A stretch of DNA of 64,000 bases. It comes from Mycolicibacterium neoaurum ATCC 25795 (GTDB lineage Bacteria; Actinomycetota; Actinomycetes; Mycobacteriales; Mycobacteriaceae). Shown here piece after piece: positions 9,348 to 16,246 of the stretch (position 1 is the first letter of the stretch; every line of letters begins with the position of its first letter). Where the stretch lies: positions 87,981 through 151,980 of the forward strand of contig NZ_JMDW01000001.1 of NCBI RefSeq assembly GCF_000691525.1, given 5' to 3'. Made by a program: the position numbers and the translations under genes. Below the pieces are notes generated by a model that worked only from the letters and a program-made list of their open reading frames with translations, was not told where the DNA came from and ran no database searches.

Positions 9348-10133
9348 ATGACCGACGAGCGCTCGCGCAAGGAGCCGAAGAACACCGATCCGCTCGCCCC
9401 GCTGGTGGCGCTGGAGGGTGTTGCCGCCGCCGGCGACGAGGCGCGCGAGGCGCTCGGCCGGGCGCATCGACACCGAACCAATCTGCGGGGTTGGCCCCAG
9501 ACAGCAGCGGAGGCGGCGCTGCGCGCGGCGCGCGCGAGTTCGGTGCTCGATGGCGGCTCACTGAACCTGTCCGAGTCCGGGGAACCCGATCCGGTGCTGG
9601 CCGGGGCGCTGCGGGTGTCCGAGGCGCTGGAGGGTGGCGCGACCGCACTGACCCAGGTGTGGCAGCGGGCGCCGTTGCAGGCGCTGGCCCGGTTGCACTC
9701 GCTGGCGGCGGCAGACCTCGTCGACGACGACCGGTTGGGCAGGCCGCGCTCGGCACCCGAGGTGGGTCCGCGGCTGGAGATGCTGGCCGAGCTGGTCACC
9801 GGTGCCACCTCGGTGCCCGCTTTCGTGGTGGCCGCCGTCGCGCATGGCGAATTGTTGACCCTGGAGCCCTTCGGTTCGGCCGATGGCGTGGTGGCGCGCG
9901 CGGTGTCGCGCCTGATCACGATGTCCAGCGGGCTGGATCCGCACGGACTCGGTGTGCCGGAGATGTTCTGGATGAAGCAGTCCGGGAACTACCGGGCCGC
10001 CGCGCGCGGCTTCGCCTCGGGCACACCGAACGGACTGGGTGCCTGGCTGGTGTTGAGCAGTCAGGCCCTGCATGCCGGGGCGCGGGAGGCATTATCGATC
10101 GCCGAGGCGGCGCGGGACCAGCCCAGCAAATGA
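9348..10133 (+). CDS. Conserved mycobacterial protein of unknown function (Rv3662c-like)
   Basis: A 261-residue soluble protein, rich in Ala and Leu and predicted mostly helical, with no signal peptide or membrane segment. No catalytic motif was recognised with confidence. The ATG at 9348 lies 7 nt after TAGCGT, the leaderless pattern, whereas the longer frame opening at 9258 adds an Arg-rich stretch that looks non-coding. The stop is immediately followed by the hairpin at 10134-10185. Orthology to Rv3662c rests on position and general resemblance. Confidence 0.8.
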   Translation: MTDERSRKEPKNTDPLAPLVALEGVAAAGDEAREALGRAHRHRTNLRGWPQTAAEAALRAARASSVLDGGSLNLSESGEPDPVLAGALRVSEALEGGATALTQVWQRAPLQALARLHSLAAADLVDDDRLGRPRSAPEVGPRLEMLAELVTGATSVPAFVVAAVAHGELLTLEPFGSADGVVARAVSRLITMSSGLDPHGLGVPEMFWMKQSGNYRAAARGFASGTPNGLGAWLVLSSQALHAGAREALSIAEAARDQPSK

Positions 10134-10185
10134 AGCGGGCGACGCTCCGTGACCCACTTGCGTCGGTCACGGCTCGTCGCCCGCT
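10134..10185. terminator. Long two-segment hairpin at the end of the Ms1-like RNA and the Rv3662c-like gene
   Basis: Symmetrical hairpin: an 11-bp outer stem (AGCGGGCGACG at 10134-10144 with 10175-10185), a 2x2 CT/CT internal loop, an 8-bp inner stem (CCGTGACC at 10147-10154 with 10165-10172) and a 10-nt loop. It begins one base after the stop codon at 10133 and sits at the expected 3' end of the minus-strand RNA, so it could end both transcripts. Confidence 0.6.
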
Positions 10186-10447
10186 AGCACGGATCCCGGT
10201 TACCAAGCGTGCTGAGGTGGGTTGTGTGGGTGGCCTCGGCGTTCTCACGCTGCGCTACGGGCGCAACCCCACCCAAGGGGTTGTCACGTCATTCGCTTTT
10301 CGTAATTCCGCAGGCCCACAACGCTTCTGCCTGTATCGCGGCTTGAGCTCCGCGTGGGTTCCGGTGATCCGTGCTAGGAGTGTCGACTCGGGAGATCACA
10401 CCTTCTCTTCCGGTGTGGCCTTGGCCTTGTCGAGCTCCGTGCACTCC
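10134..10447 (-). ncRNA. Ms1/MTS2823-like 6S-type small RNA
   Basis: Ms1 (M. smegmatis, ~300 nt) and MTS2823 (M. tuberculosis) are abundant RNAs that bind core RNA polymerase; MTS2823 lies between Rv3661 and Rv3662c, the same place as this region. Here the ~310-nt interval has no credible coding frame but is strongly structured. A 12-bp helix joins 10184-10195 with 10366-10377 (CTAGCACGGATC and its complement), extended by CCGG/CCGG. The interior folds back to an apical stem CAACCCC/GGGGTTG (10264-10270 with 10277-10283). This is the long-hairpin plan of 6S-like RNAs. A sigma-70-type promoter just upstream on the minus strand sets direction and approximate 5' end. Ends are estimates. Confidence 0.8.
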
Positions 10448-10476
10448 TTTGTACTACGTGACCGCGGTCACATCAA
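10448..10476 (-). promoter_or_regulatory. Promoter of the Ms1-like RNA with embedded Crp-type palindrome
   Basis: On the minus strand, TTGATG (10476-10471) and TACAAA (10453-10448) are separated by 17 nt; TAGTAC (10456-10451) is an alternative -10. Between them lies the 14-bp perfect palindrome GTGACCGCGGTCAC (10458-10471). In context it reads TGTGA-CCGCGG-TCACG, one mismatch from the mycobacterial Crp consensus TGTGA-N6-TCACA. Binding there would occlude RNA polymerase. Confidence 0.6.
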
Positions 10477-10521
10477 GTATCAAACGGGGGTGAATCTCGA
10501 TCGTTATGAGGACGCTCTCAG

Positions 10522-11397
10522 CTACCGGCGGGTAGTGGTGGGCGGCAACAACTTCCGGAGCAGTGAATAGGTCAGCGCGCCACCTGCCAGTGCGCTCAGT
10601 CCCACCGCGAGGGTGGTTGCCACCGCCGCTCCGGAGGGTGCGGGGAGTCGGTCGCGCAGGGATACCGGCCGGGTGAACGCCAGCACCGGCCAACCTCGTT
10701 GGCCGGCCTCCTTGCGCAGCGCGCGATCGGGATTGACGACCGAGGGGTGTCCGACTGCCTCCAGCATCGGTAGATCGGTGATGGAGTCCGAGTACGCGTA
10801 GCAGTGTTCCAGTGCGTAGCCCTCGCGTGCGGCCAGCTCCCGGATGGCCTCGACCTTGCCCTCGCCGAAGCAGTAGAAGCCCACCTCCCCGGTGTACTTA
10901 CCGTCCTCGACGACCATGCGGGTGGCCATGGCGTGGGTCGCGCCGAGGGCTGCGGCGATCGGCGCCACGATCTCTTCGCCGGATGCCGACACCACGACGA
11001 CATCGCGCCCACACAGCTTGTGGTCGGCGATCAGATTGGCCGCCTCGTCGAAGACCAGCGGATCGACGATCTCGTGCAAGGTCTCACCGACCACGGATCG
11101 CACCTGCTCCACGTCCCAACCGGCGCACATATCGGTGAGGTAGGTGCGCATCCGGTCCATCTGGTCGTGGTCCGCGCCGGACATCAGGAACAGGAACTGT
11201 GCGTACGACGACTTGAGTACTGCGCGTCTGTTCAATAGTCCCTGGTCGAAAAAAGGTTTGCTGAATGCCAGCGTGCTGGATTTCGCGATGACTGTCTTGT
11301 CGAGGTCGAAGAATGCTGCGGTGCGAACTGGCTGACCGTCCTGTACTGCGGGATCGGGCGCGGTGGCAAAATCGGCAGGACCATCGGGTACCGTCAC
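10522..11397 (-). CDS. HAD-IB family phosphatase with C-terminal membrane segment (Rv3661-like)
   Basis: A 291-residue HAD-superfamily hydrolase. Motif I is FFDLDKTVI with nucleophile Asp31 and general acid Asp33; motif II is VVSASG; motif IV is YSDSITDLPML. The cap between them is of the SerB/IB type. A hydrophobic stretch near the C terminus (AAVATTLAVGLSALAGGALT) suggests anchoring to the membrane. The physiological substrate is not known; phosphoserine or a lipid phosphate are possibilities from family only. GTG at 11397 lies 7 nt after TATGCT, a leaderless start. Confidence 0.85.
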   Translation of the reverse strand: MTVPDGPADFATAPDPAVQDGQPVRTAAFFDLDKTVIAKSSTLAFSKPFFDQGLLNRRAVLKSSYAQFLFLMSGADHDQMDRMRTYLTDMCAGWDVEQVRSVVGETLHEIVDPLVFDEAANLIADHKLCGRDVVVVSASGEEIVAPIAAALGATHAMATRMVVEDGKYTGEVGFYCFGEGKVEAIRELAAREGYALEHCYAYSDSITDLPMLEAVGHPSVVNPDRALRKEAGQRGWPVLAFTRPVSLRDRLPAPSGAAVATTLAVGLSALAGGALTYSLLRKLLPPTTTRR

Positions 11398-11521
11398 AGG
11401 TCACAGCATAGGCGCCCGCGGCGCGGTAATACTTTCCCAACGCTGGGAAAGTGACAGCTCACGACACCTGTCGCAAACTGCAGGATTTTCGACACAACCT
11501 GCGAATTCAGTCGTCCGCTAC

Positions 11522-11552
11522 TTGCACTGCGCGGCGAATCCGTGTGTATAGT
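11522..11552 (+). promoter_or_regulatory. Promoter of 6C RNA
   Basis: TATAGT at 11547-11552 is a strong -10 hexamer. A possible -35, TTGCAC, lies at 11522-11527, with a long 19-nt spacer. The predicted start is about 11559-11560, where the first hairpin of 6C begins. Confidence 0.55.
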
Positions 11553-11559
11553 GGCAATC

Positions 11560-11655
11560 ACTCGGCCTTAGCCGAGTGTGGATCAGCCCGACCCCCCGGG
11601 GCTGATACACGACGACCTCCGCCTCCTCCCCCCCTGGCGGGGGTCGTCCCTTTTT
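11560..11655 (+). ncRNA. 6C small RNA (B11)
   Basis: 6C RNA is a conserved actinobacterial sRNA with two C-rich loops; in M. tuberculosis (B11) it lies between Rv3660c and Rv3661, as here. Three hairpins are visible. ACTCGGC/GCCGAGT at 11560-11577 has a 4-nt loop. ATCAGCCC/GGGCTGAT at 11582-11606 exposes six C (11592-11597). GACGACC-CCGCC/GGCGG-GGTCGTC at 11611-11648 exposes a run of seven C (11628-11634). A T5 tract follows at 11651-11655. C-rich loops of this family pair with G-rich ribosome-binding regions of target mRNAs. Confidence 0.92.
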
Positions 11656-11666
11656 CGGGACTTTTT
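11646..11666 (+). terminator. Second, overlapping intrinsic terminator after 6C RNA
   Basis: GTCCC (11646-11650) pairs with GGGAC (11657-11661), the T5 tract of the first terminator forms the loop, and a second T5 follows (11662-11666). The two terminators share bases and are mutually exclusive. Confidence 0.6.
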
Positions 11667-11808
11667 CCTCCGCGGCTCGTCGTCGAAATTTCCCGCGAGG
11701 GTTGCGGAACGCCGTTTTCAGTCTTTTGGTCTATCCACAATCTCCGGTTCATCCACAGATGTGTGCGCGGCACTGGCGCGGTCCTGTTGGCACCCAGAGG
11801 CTAATGAG

Positions 11809-12873
11809 GTGACGTCGAACGCAAGCCTGTTGGCCGTGGTCGAGGGCAGGTCCCTACGCGAGGAGGTCGACCGGGTGGCCGCTGCGGCCGGCCTGCCGGT
11901 GGTGCATGCCGAACGTCCGTCCGGGCGAGCGGCCTGGCTCGGCGCCCGGGCCGTGGTTCTCGACGCCGAGTCGGCCCACCGGTTGGCGGATCTGGACCTG
12001 CCCCGACGGGATCGAGTACTGCTGGTCGGTGCGGTCGACGCCGGGGTGTGGGAGTGGCGAGGCGCGGCAGCCGTTGGCGCGCAACACTTCTTCAAGCTTC
12101 CGGACCAGGACGAGGACCTCGTCGGCGCGTTCGCCGCCGCGGCGGCAGATCCTGGTCCGGGTGGTCGCGACGGCGGGGTGCTCGCGGTCGTCGGCGGCTG
12201 TGGCGGCGCGGGGGCCTCACTGTTCGCAGCTGCAGTGGCGCAATCGGCGGATTCGGCACTGCTCGTGGACGCGGACCCCTGGGGTGGAGGCATCGACCTG
12301 GCGATGGGCACCGAGGGTGTGCCCGGTCTGCGCTGGCCGGATCTCGCGGTGCGGGCGGGCAGGCTGAGTTTCGACGCGTTGCGGGGTGCGCTGCCGACGT
12401 CGCGGGCTGTGACGGTGCTGTCGGGTGGGCGCAGCGGTGGGGAGATCGGGGCGGGCCCTGTATCGGCGGTAGTCGACGCCGGTCGTAGGGCGGGGGTCAC
12501 GGTGGTCTGTGACATCCCTCGGCAGGTTACGCCGGTGACCGAAACCGCATTGTGCACAGCCGATCTGGTGGTGGTGATCGCACCAGCCGATGTGCGTGCC
12601 GCGGCCGCCACCGGGGCGCTCACCCGGTGGGTGCGGGAGGTCAATCCGAATCTCGGGCTGGTGGTGCGTGGGCCGGCGCCCGGCGGGCTGCGGGCGGTGG
12701 ACCTGGCCAACGGAATAGGTCTGCCGCTGCTGGCCGCCATGCGTCCGCAGCCCGGACTGGCCGGCGCGCTGGAGCGCGGTGGACTCCGGCTCGCCGCCCG
12801 GTCGCCGTTGGCCATCGCCGCCGCACGGGTGTTGCAGGTGCTGCGCAGACAACCGGCGGGGGTGGGGTCATGA
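11809..12873 (+). CDS. ssd: Septum-site-determining-like ATPase, CpaE/TadZ-MinD family (Rv3660c-like)
   Basis: A 354-residue protein. The N-terminal ~115 residues form a receiver-like domain; after ~120 comes a MinD/ParA-type fold with a degenerate Walker A (VVGGCGGAGASLF) and LLVDADPWGGG. CpaE/TadZ proteins place Tad pilus machines in the cell, and the M. tuberculosis homolog Rv3660c (Ssd) affects septation when overproduced. The GTG at 11809 has AGAGG at suitable distance and gives the usual length; the frame opening earlier runs through the 6C region and is not coding. It overlaps tadA by 4 nt. Confidence 0.88.
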   Translation: MTSNASLLAVVEGRSLREEVDRVAAAAGLPVVHAERPSGRAAWLGARAVVLDAESAHRLADLDLPRRDRVLLVGAVDAGVWEWRGAAAVGAQHFFKLPDQDEDLVGAFAAAAADPGPGGRDGGVLAVVGGCGGAGASLFAAAVAQSADSALLVDADPWGGGIDLAMGTEGVPGLRWPDLAVRAGRLSFDALRGALPTSRAVTVLSGGRSGGEIGAGPVSAVVDAGRRAGVTVVCDIPRQVTPVTETALCTADLVVVIAPADVRAAAATGALTRWVREVNPNLGLVVRGPAPGGLRAVDLANGIGLPLLAAMRPQPGLAGALERGGLRLAARSPLAIAAARVLQVLRRQPAGVGS

Positions 12874-14027
12874 GCGACTTGATCGAGCGGGTACGGGAGC
12901 GCCTCGCCCATGACGGGGCTTCGTTGCGGCCGGCGGTGGTCGCCGAAGCCATCCGCGCGGAATCCGGCGGCCTGCTCGGTGATACCGAAGTGCTGACCAG
13001 CATGCGAAGTTTGGCCACCGAGCTCACCGGTGCCGGCCTTCTCGATCCGCTGCTGCGCGCGTCGGGTACCACCGATGTCCTTGTCACCGCGCCCGATGCG
13101 GTCTGGGTGGATGACGGTAACGGGTTGCGGCGCAGTGGCATCTGCTTTCCCGACGAGGATGCCGTGCGCAGACTCGCACAGCGTCTCGCCCTGGCCGCCG
13201 GACGCAGGCTCGACGACAGCCAACCCTGGGTGGATGGTCATTTGAGCTGTGTGGGAGTCGATCCCGTCCGGTTGCACGCGGTGCTGCCGCCCGTGGCGGC
13301 CGCGGGGACCTGCATCTCGCTGCGGGTGCTTCGTCCGGCCCGCCAGGATCTGGCTGCGCTGATCGCCGCCGGAGCGATAGCCGAACCCGCCGCGGACCTG
13401 TTGGCCGGGATCATCGCGGCACGGCTGGCCTTCCTCGTCTGCGGGGGCACCGGCGCCGGGAAGACCACGTTGTTGTCGGCGCTCCTGGGAGCCGTCGGCG
13501 AGAACGAACGTCTCGTCTGCGTGGAGGACGCGGCCGAGCTCGCGCCGCGACACCCACACGTGGTGAAGCTGGTCGCCCGCGGCGCCAACGTCGAGGGCGT
13601 CGGTGCGGTGACGGTACGTGACCTGGTTCGCCAGGCCCTCCGGATGCGACCGGATCGGATCGTGGTGGGAGAGGTCCGCGGTGCTGAGGTGGTGGACCTG
13701 TTGACCGCGTTGAACACCGGTCACGACGGCGGTGCGGGAACCGTGCATGCCAACAGCGCCGCCGAGGTGCCTGCGCGGCTCGAAGCGTTGGCGGGGCTCG
13801 GTGGTCTGGACCGCACCGCGTTGCACAGCCAGCTGGCCGCCGCGATACAAGTGGTCGTGCACGTCGGTCGCGACCGCGAGGGGATTCGGCAGGTGCGCGA
13901 GATCGCGGTCCTCGAACGCGATCACGACGGTTGGGTCGGCGCGCGCACCGCGTGGGGGCTGCGGTGCGGGTTCGGCGACGGGATCGACGCGCTGCGCGAT
14001 CTGCTCGACGATGCGGGCGTCCGATGA
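12870..14027 (+). CDS. Tad/type II secretion ATPase (Rv3659c-like)
   Basis: A 385-residue cytoplasmic GspE/TadA-family ATPase that would power assembly of a Flp-like pilus or secretion system. Walker A is GGTGAGKTT (192-200); further downstream are VCVEDAAEL, the Asp box VRQALRMRPDRIVVGEVRG and the His box GHDGGAGTVHAN. Length is normal for the TadA family. Starts in the stop codon of ssd and overlaps tadB by 4 nt (ATGA at both junctions), so the products are probably made in fixed ratio. Confidence 0.92.
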   Translation: MSDLIERVRERLAHDGASLRPAVVAEAIRAESGGLLGDTEVLTSMRSLATELTGAGLLDPLLRASGTTDVLVTAPDAVWVDDGNGLRRSGICFPDEDAVRRLAQRLALAAGRRLDDSQPWVDGHLSCVGVDPVRLHAVLPPVAAAGTCISLRVLRPARQDLAALIAAGAIAEPAADLLAGIIAARLAFLVCGGTGAGKTTLLSALLGAVGENERLVCVEDAAELAPRHPHVVKLVARGANVEGVGAVTVRDLVRQALRMRPDRIVVGEVRGAEVVDLLTALNTGHDGGAGTVHANSAAEVPARLEALAGLGGLDRTALHSQLAAAIQVVVHVGRDREGIRQVREIAVLERDHDGWVGARTAWGLRCGFGDGIDALRDLLDDAGVR

Positions 14028-14806
14028 CGACTGCGGCGATCCTGTTGGCGGTGGCGCTACTCGTCTCACCGACACCGGCCGGTCATCGACTCGGACCTCC
14101 GATTCGATCTCGCCGACGACGGCGGCTCTCACCGGTGTGGGTCGGTGCGCCCGCAGCCGTGCTCACGATGCTCGTGTGGGAACCGACCGTGATGCTGGCC
14201 TGCCTTCTGGTGGGGGCCACCGTGACTCACCGGCGACGTCGGGCGGCGCGCCGACGGTCGGCCGTCGCGGAGGCGCTGCAACTGCGCGATGCGCTGGACA
14301 TCCTAGTCGGGGAGCTTCGGGTCGGTGCGCACCCCGTCGCGGCCCTCACCGCGGCCGCCGGTGAGGTCGGCGGTCAGGTCGGGGACCGCCTGCGGACCGT
14401 CTCGGCGCACGGGCGCCTGGGCGCGGATATCGCCATCGGCTTGAGTTCGGTGGCCGATAGCTCCGCCATCCCCGCGCAATGGCGGCGGCTGGCGCTCTGT
14501 TGGCAGTTGGCGCATCACCACGGTCTTGCGATCGCCACACTTCTGCGCGCCGCGCAACACGACATCGTCGAACGCGACAGGTTCCGGCTCCGGCTGGACG
14601 CCGGCCTTGCCGGACCGCGCACCACCGCCGCGGTGCTGGCCGGAATGCCGGTACTGGGAATCCTGCTGGGCCAGCTCATCGGTGCCCAGCCGGTGCGATT
14701 CCTGCTCGCCGGCGGAGCCGGCGGCGTCATTCTGGTCATCGGCGTGGCCCTGTCGTGTCTGGGCCTGTATTGGTCCGACCGCATCATCACGGCGGTGGCG
14801 TCATGA
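14024..14806 (+). CDS. TadB-like inner-membrane platform protein (Rv3658c-like)
   Basis: A 260-residue membrane protein of the T2SSF/TadB family. A first hydrophobic segment lies at ~1-20, a second near 40-65, then a cytoplasmic helical region (AEALQLRDALDILVGELRVG) typical of the F domain, and two C-terminal membrane helices. It would form the platform on which the TadA-like ATPase acts. Overlaps tadA and tadC genes by 4 nt each. The product is short compared with canonical TadB, as in other mycobacteria. Confidence 0.85.
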   Translation: MTTAAILLAVALLVSPTPAGHRLGPPIRSRRRRRLSPVWVGAPAAVLTMLVWEPTVMLACLLVGATVTHRRRRAARRRSAVAEALQLRDALDILVGELRVGAHPVAALTAAAGEVGGQVGDRLRTVSAHGRLGADIAIGLSSVADSSAIPAQWRRLALCWQLAHHHGLAIATLLRAAQHDIVERDRFRLRLDAGLAGPRTTAAVLAGMPVLGILLGQLIGAQPVRFLLAGGAGGVILVIGVALSCLGLYWSDRIITAVAS

Positions 14807-15351
14807 GCCTGGCTGCGGTGCTGCTCGCGGCGGCGGTCCTGATCGGTGCCGGTCCCGCACGCACCGTGCGGTCACCGCTACGCCCCACGCCGGACCTGCC
14901 CGATGATCCGCTGGCCGCGGCATCATGTCTGGACGTCCTCGCCGCCTGTCTGTCCGCGGGCATGGCGACCGCGACCGCCGCGGCAGCGGCGGCGCCGCTG
15001 GCACCGGTATTGCTGCGTACGCAGCTGATACGCGCGGCGGACCTGCTTGCGCTTGGCGCCGGATCCGAGCGGGCCTGGGCAGATCCCGGTGCTACCGCCG
15101 ACCCGCACGGCGCGGTGCTGGCCAGACTCGCTCGCCGCTCGGCGGTCTCCGGTGCGGCACTTGCCGACGGCATCGCCGAACTGGCCGACCAGGTGCGTAT
15201 CGACGCGGGCTCGGCTGCAGATGCTGCCGCCGAGCGCGCCTCGGTATTGATCGCAGGCCCGCTCGGCCTGTGCTATCTGCCCGCCTTCGTCTGCCTGGGA
15301 ATCGTCCCGGTGGTCGCCGGACTGGCCGGTGACCTGATGTCAGGTCTGTAA
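14803..15351 (+). CDS. TadC-like inner-membrane platform protein (Rv3657c-like)
   Basis: A 182-residue Ala-rich protein with an N-terminal membrane helix, a central helical region (SGAALADGIAELADQVRIDA) resembling the T2SSF domain, and C-terminal hydrophobic helices (AGPLGLCYLPAFVCLGIVPVVAGLAG). Partner of the TadB-like protein. It is shorter than proteobacterial TadC. Starts in the tadB stop codon; 19 nt separate its stop from the pilin gene. Confidence 0.82.
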   Translation: MSLAAVLLAAAVLIGAGPARTVRSPLRPTPDLPDDPLAAASCLDVLAACLSAGMATATAAAAAAPLAPVLLRTQLIRAADLLALGAGSERAWADPGATADPHGAVLARLARRSAVSGAALADGIAELADQVRIDAGSAADAAAERASVLIAGPLGLCYLPAFVCLGIVPVVAGLAGDLMSGL

Positions 15352-15370
15352 CCGATGAGAAGGAGAAAAC

Positions 15371-15574
15371 ATGCTGCAGAACATGATCCGGAGGATGCAG
15401 GCCCGCGTCATGGTGGTCGCCACCGACGACTCCGGGATGAGCACCGTGGAATACGCGATCGGCACCATCGCCGCGGCCGCCTTCGGTGCCATCCTCTACA
15501 CCGTGGTGACCGGCGACTCGATCGTCACCGCACTCTCCAACATCATCACCCGGGCACTCAACACCAATGTCTGA
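15371..15574 (+). CDS. Flp-type pilin-like small protein (DUF4244, Rv3656c-like)
   Basis: A 67-residue prepilin. The leader ends at Gly22, and the mature sequence would start MSTVEYAIGTIAAAAFGA with Glu at position +5, the pattern cut by type IV prepilin peptidases, followed by one hydrophobic helix. AAGGAG lies at good distance before the ATG, the strongest ribosome-binding site of the cluster, consistent with a structural subunit needed in excess. No prepilin peptidase gene is present in this window. Confidence 0.88.
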   Translation: MLQNMIRRMQARVMVVATDDSGMSTVEYAIGTIAAAAFGAILYTVVTGDSIVTALSNIITRALNTNV

Positions 15575-15894
15575 GCGGTGAGATCGGTGGTGTCACGGTC
15601 GAGGCGGCTTTTGCGATCGCCTCCTTGGTCGCGGTGCTGGTGCTCTGTCTGGCCGGTATCAACGCCACGGTCCTGCACATCCGGTGCGTCGACGCCGCAC
15701 GGGAGGGAGCCCGGTTGCTCGCCCGCGGCGACGACGGGGTGGCGGCCGCGCGCCGGGTCGGGCCGACCGGGTCGACGATCTCGGCACAGCGCGATGGCTC
15801 GTTCGTCGTGGTGCGGGTCAGCACGGCGACGGCTCTGTTGCCAGGGGTCGTCATCTCCGGGGATGCGGTGGCGATGGCCGAGCACCCTCCGTGA
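15571..15894 (+). CDS. TadE-like protein with an unusual start (Rv3655c-like)
   Basis: The conserved part (GGVTVEAAFAIASLVAVLVLCLAGINATVL in effect, an N-terminal helix of TadE type) is plainly coding and ends at 15894. There is no ATG, GTG or TTG in frame before the conserved helix; the nearest candidate is CTG at 15571, overlapping the pilin stop. An ATG at 15567 is out of frame by one base and runs M-S-E-R-stop. Either a rare CTG start or programmed coupling is used, or one base differs near 15577 (assembly error or mutation). Product ~107 residues, one membrane helix, extracytoplasmic rest. The M. tuberculosis homolog has been reported as a secreted virulence factor. Confidence 0.7.
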   Translation: MSGEIGGVTVEAAFAIASLVAVLVLCLAGINATVLHIRCVDAAREGARLLARGDDGVAAARRVGPTGSTISAQRDGSFVVVRVSTATALLPGVVISGDAVAMAEHPP

Positions 15895-16246
15895 GGACGG
15901 TGGGTCGGCGACACTGATCGCCACCGCGCTGATGGTCGTGCTGTTGACGACCACGGTCGGGGTGCTGGTGCTCGGCTCGGTGGTGGTGGCGCGGCATCGT
16001 GCGCAGTCGGGGGCCGACCTGGCCGCACTCGCCGGCGCCGCATCGGTACCCGCCGGTCGGCAGAGTGTCTGCGCGGCAGCACAATCCGTCGCCGAGTCGA
16101 ACCGGGTCACGGTGGTCGAGTGCACCCTGGACGGCCTGGATGTGGCGATCAGCGTCACGGCCGCCACCGTGCTGCCCGGGCGCAGCGCCCGAGCCGAGGC
16201 CAGGGCGGGGCCGGCCGGCGGTGGCGTCAGTCCGTCTGGCCGGTGA
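15863..16246 (+). CDS. TadG-like / Rv3654c-like small membrane protein
   Basis: A ~127-residue protein. After a basic N terminus comes a membrane helix (ATALMVVLLTTTVGVLVLGSVVVA) followed by ARHRAQSGADLAALAGA, the motif of Tad pseudopilin/TadG (Flp pilus-assembly) proteins. The ATG at 15863 overlaps the tadE-like gene by 32 nt; no closer start precedes the helix. Last gene of the Tad-like cluster. The 3' end overlaps the convergent Rv3651-like gene by 20 nt. Confidence 0.75.
   Translation: MRWRWPSTLREDGGSATLIATALMVVLLTTTVGVLVLGSVVVARHRAQSGADLAALAGAASVPAGRQSVCAAAQSVAESNRVTVVECTLDGLDVAISVTAATVLPGRSARAEARAGPAGGGVSPSGR

Noticed and set aside
9491..10570. 359-codon plus-strand frame crossing the Rv3662c-like gene and the Ms1 region
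   Set aside because: Shadow frame of the Rv3662c-like gene; its extension runs antisense through structured RNA sequence and ends beyond the Ms1 promoter.
10454..10693. 79-codon minus-strand frame at the end of the HAD gene
   Set aside because: Overlaps the HAD gene in another frame and the Ms1 promoter; no start signal.
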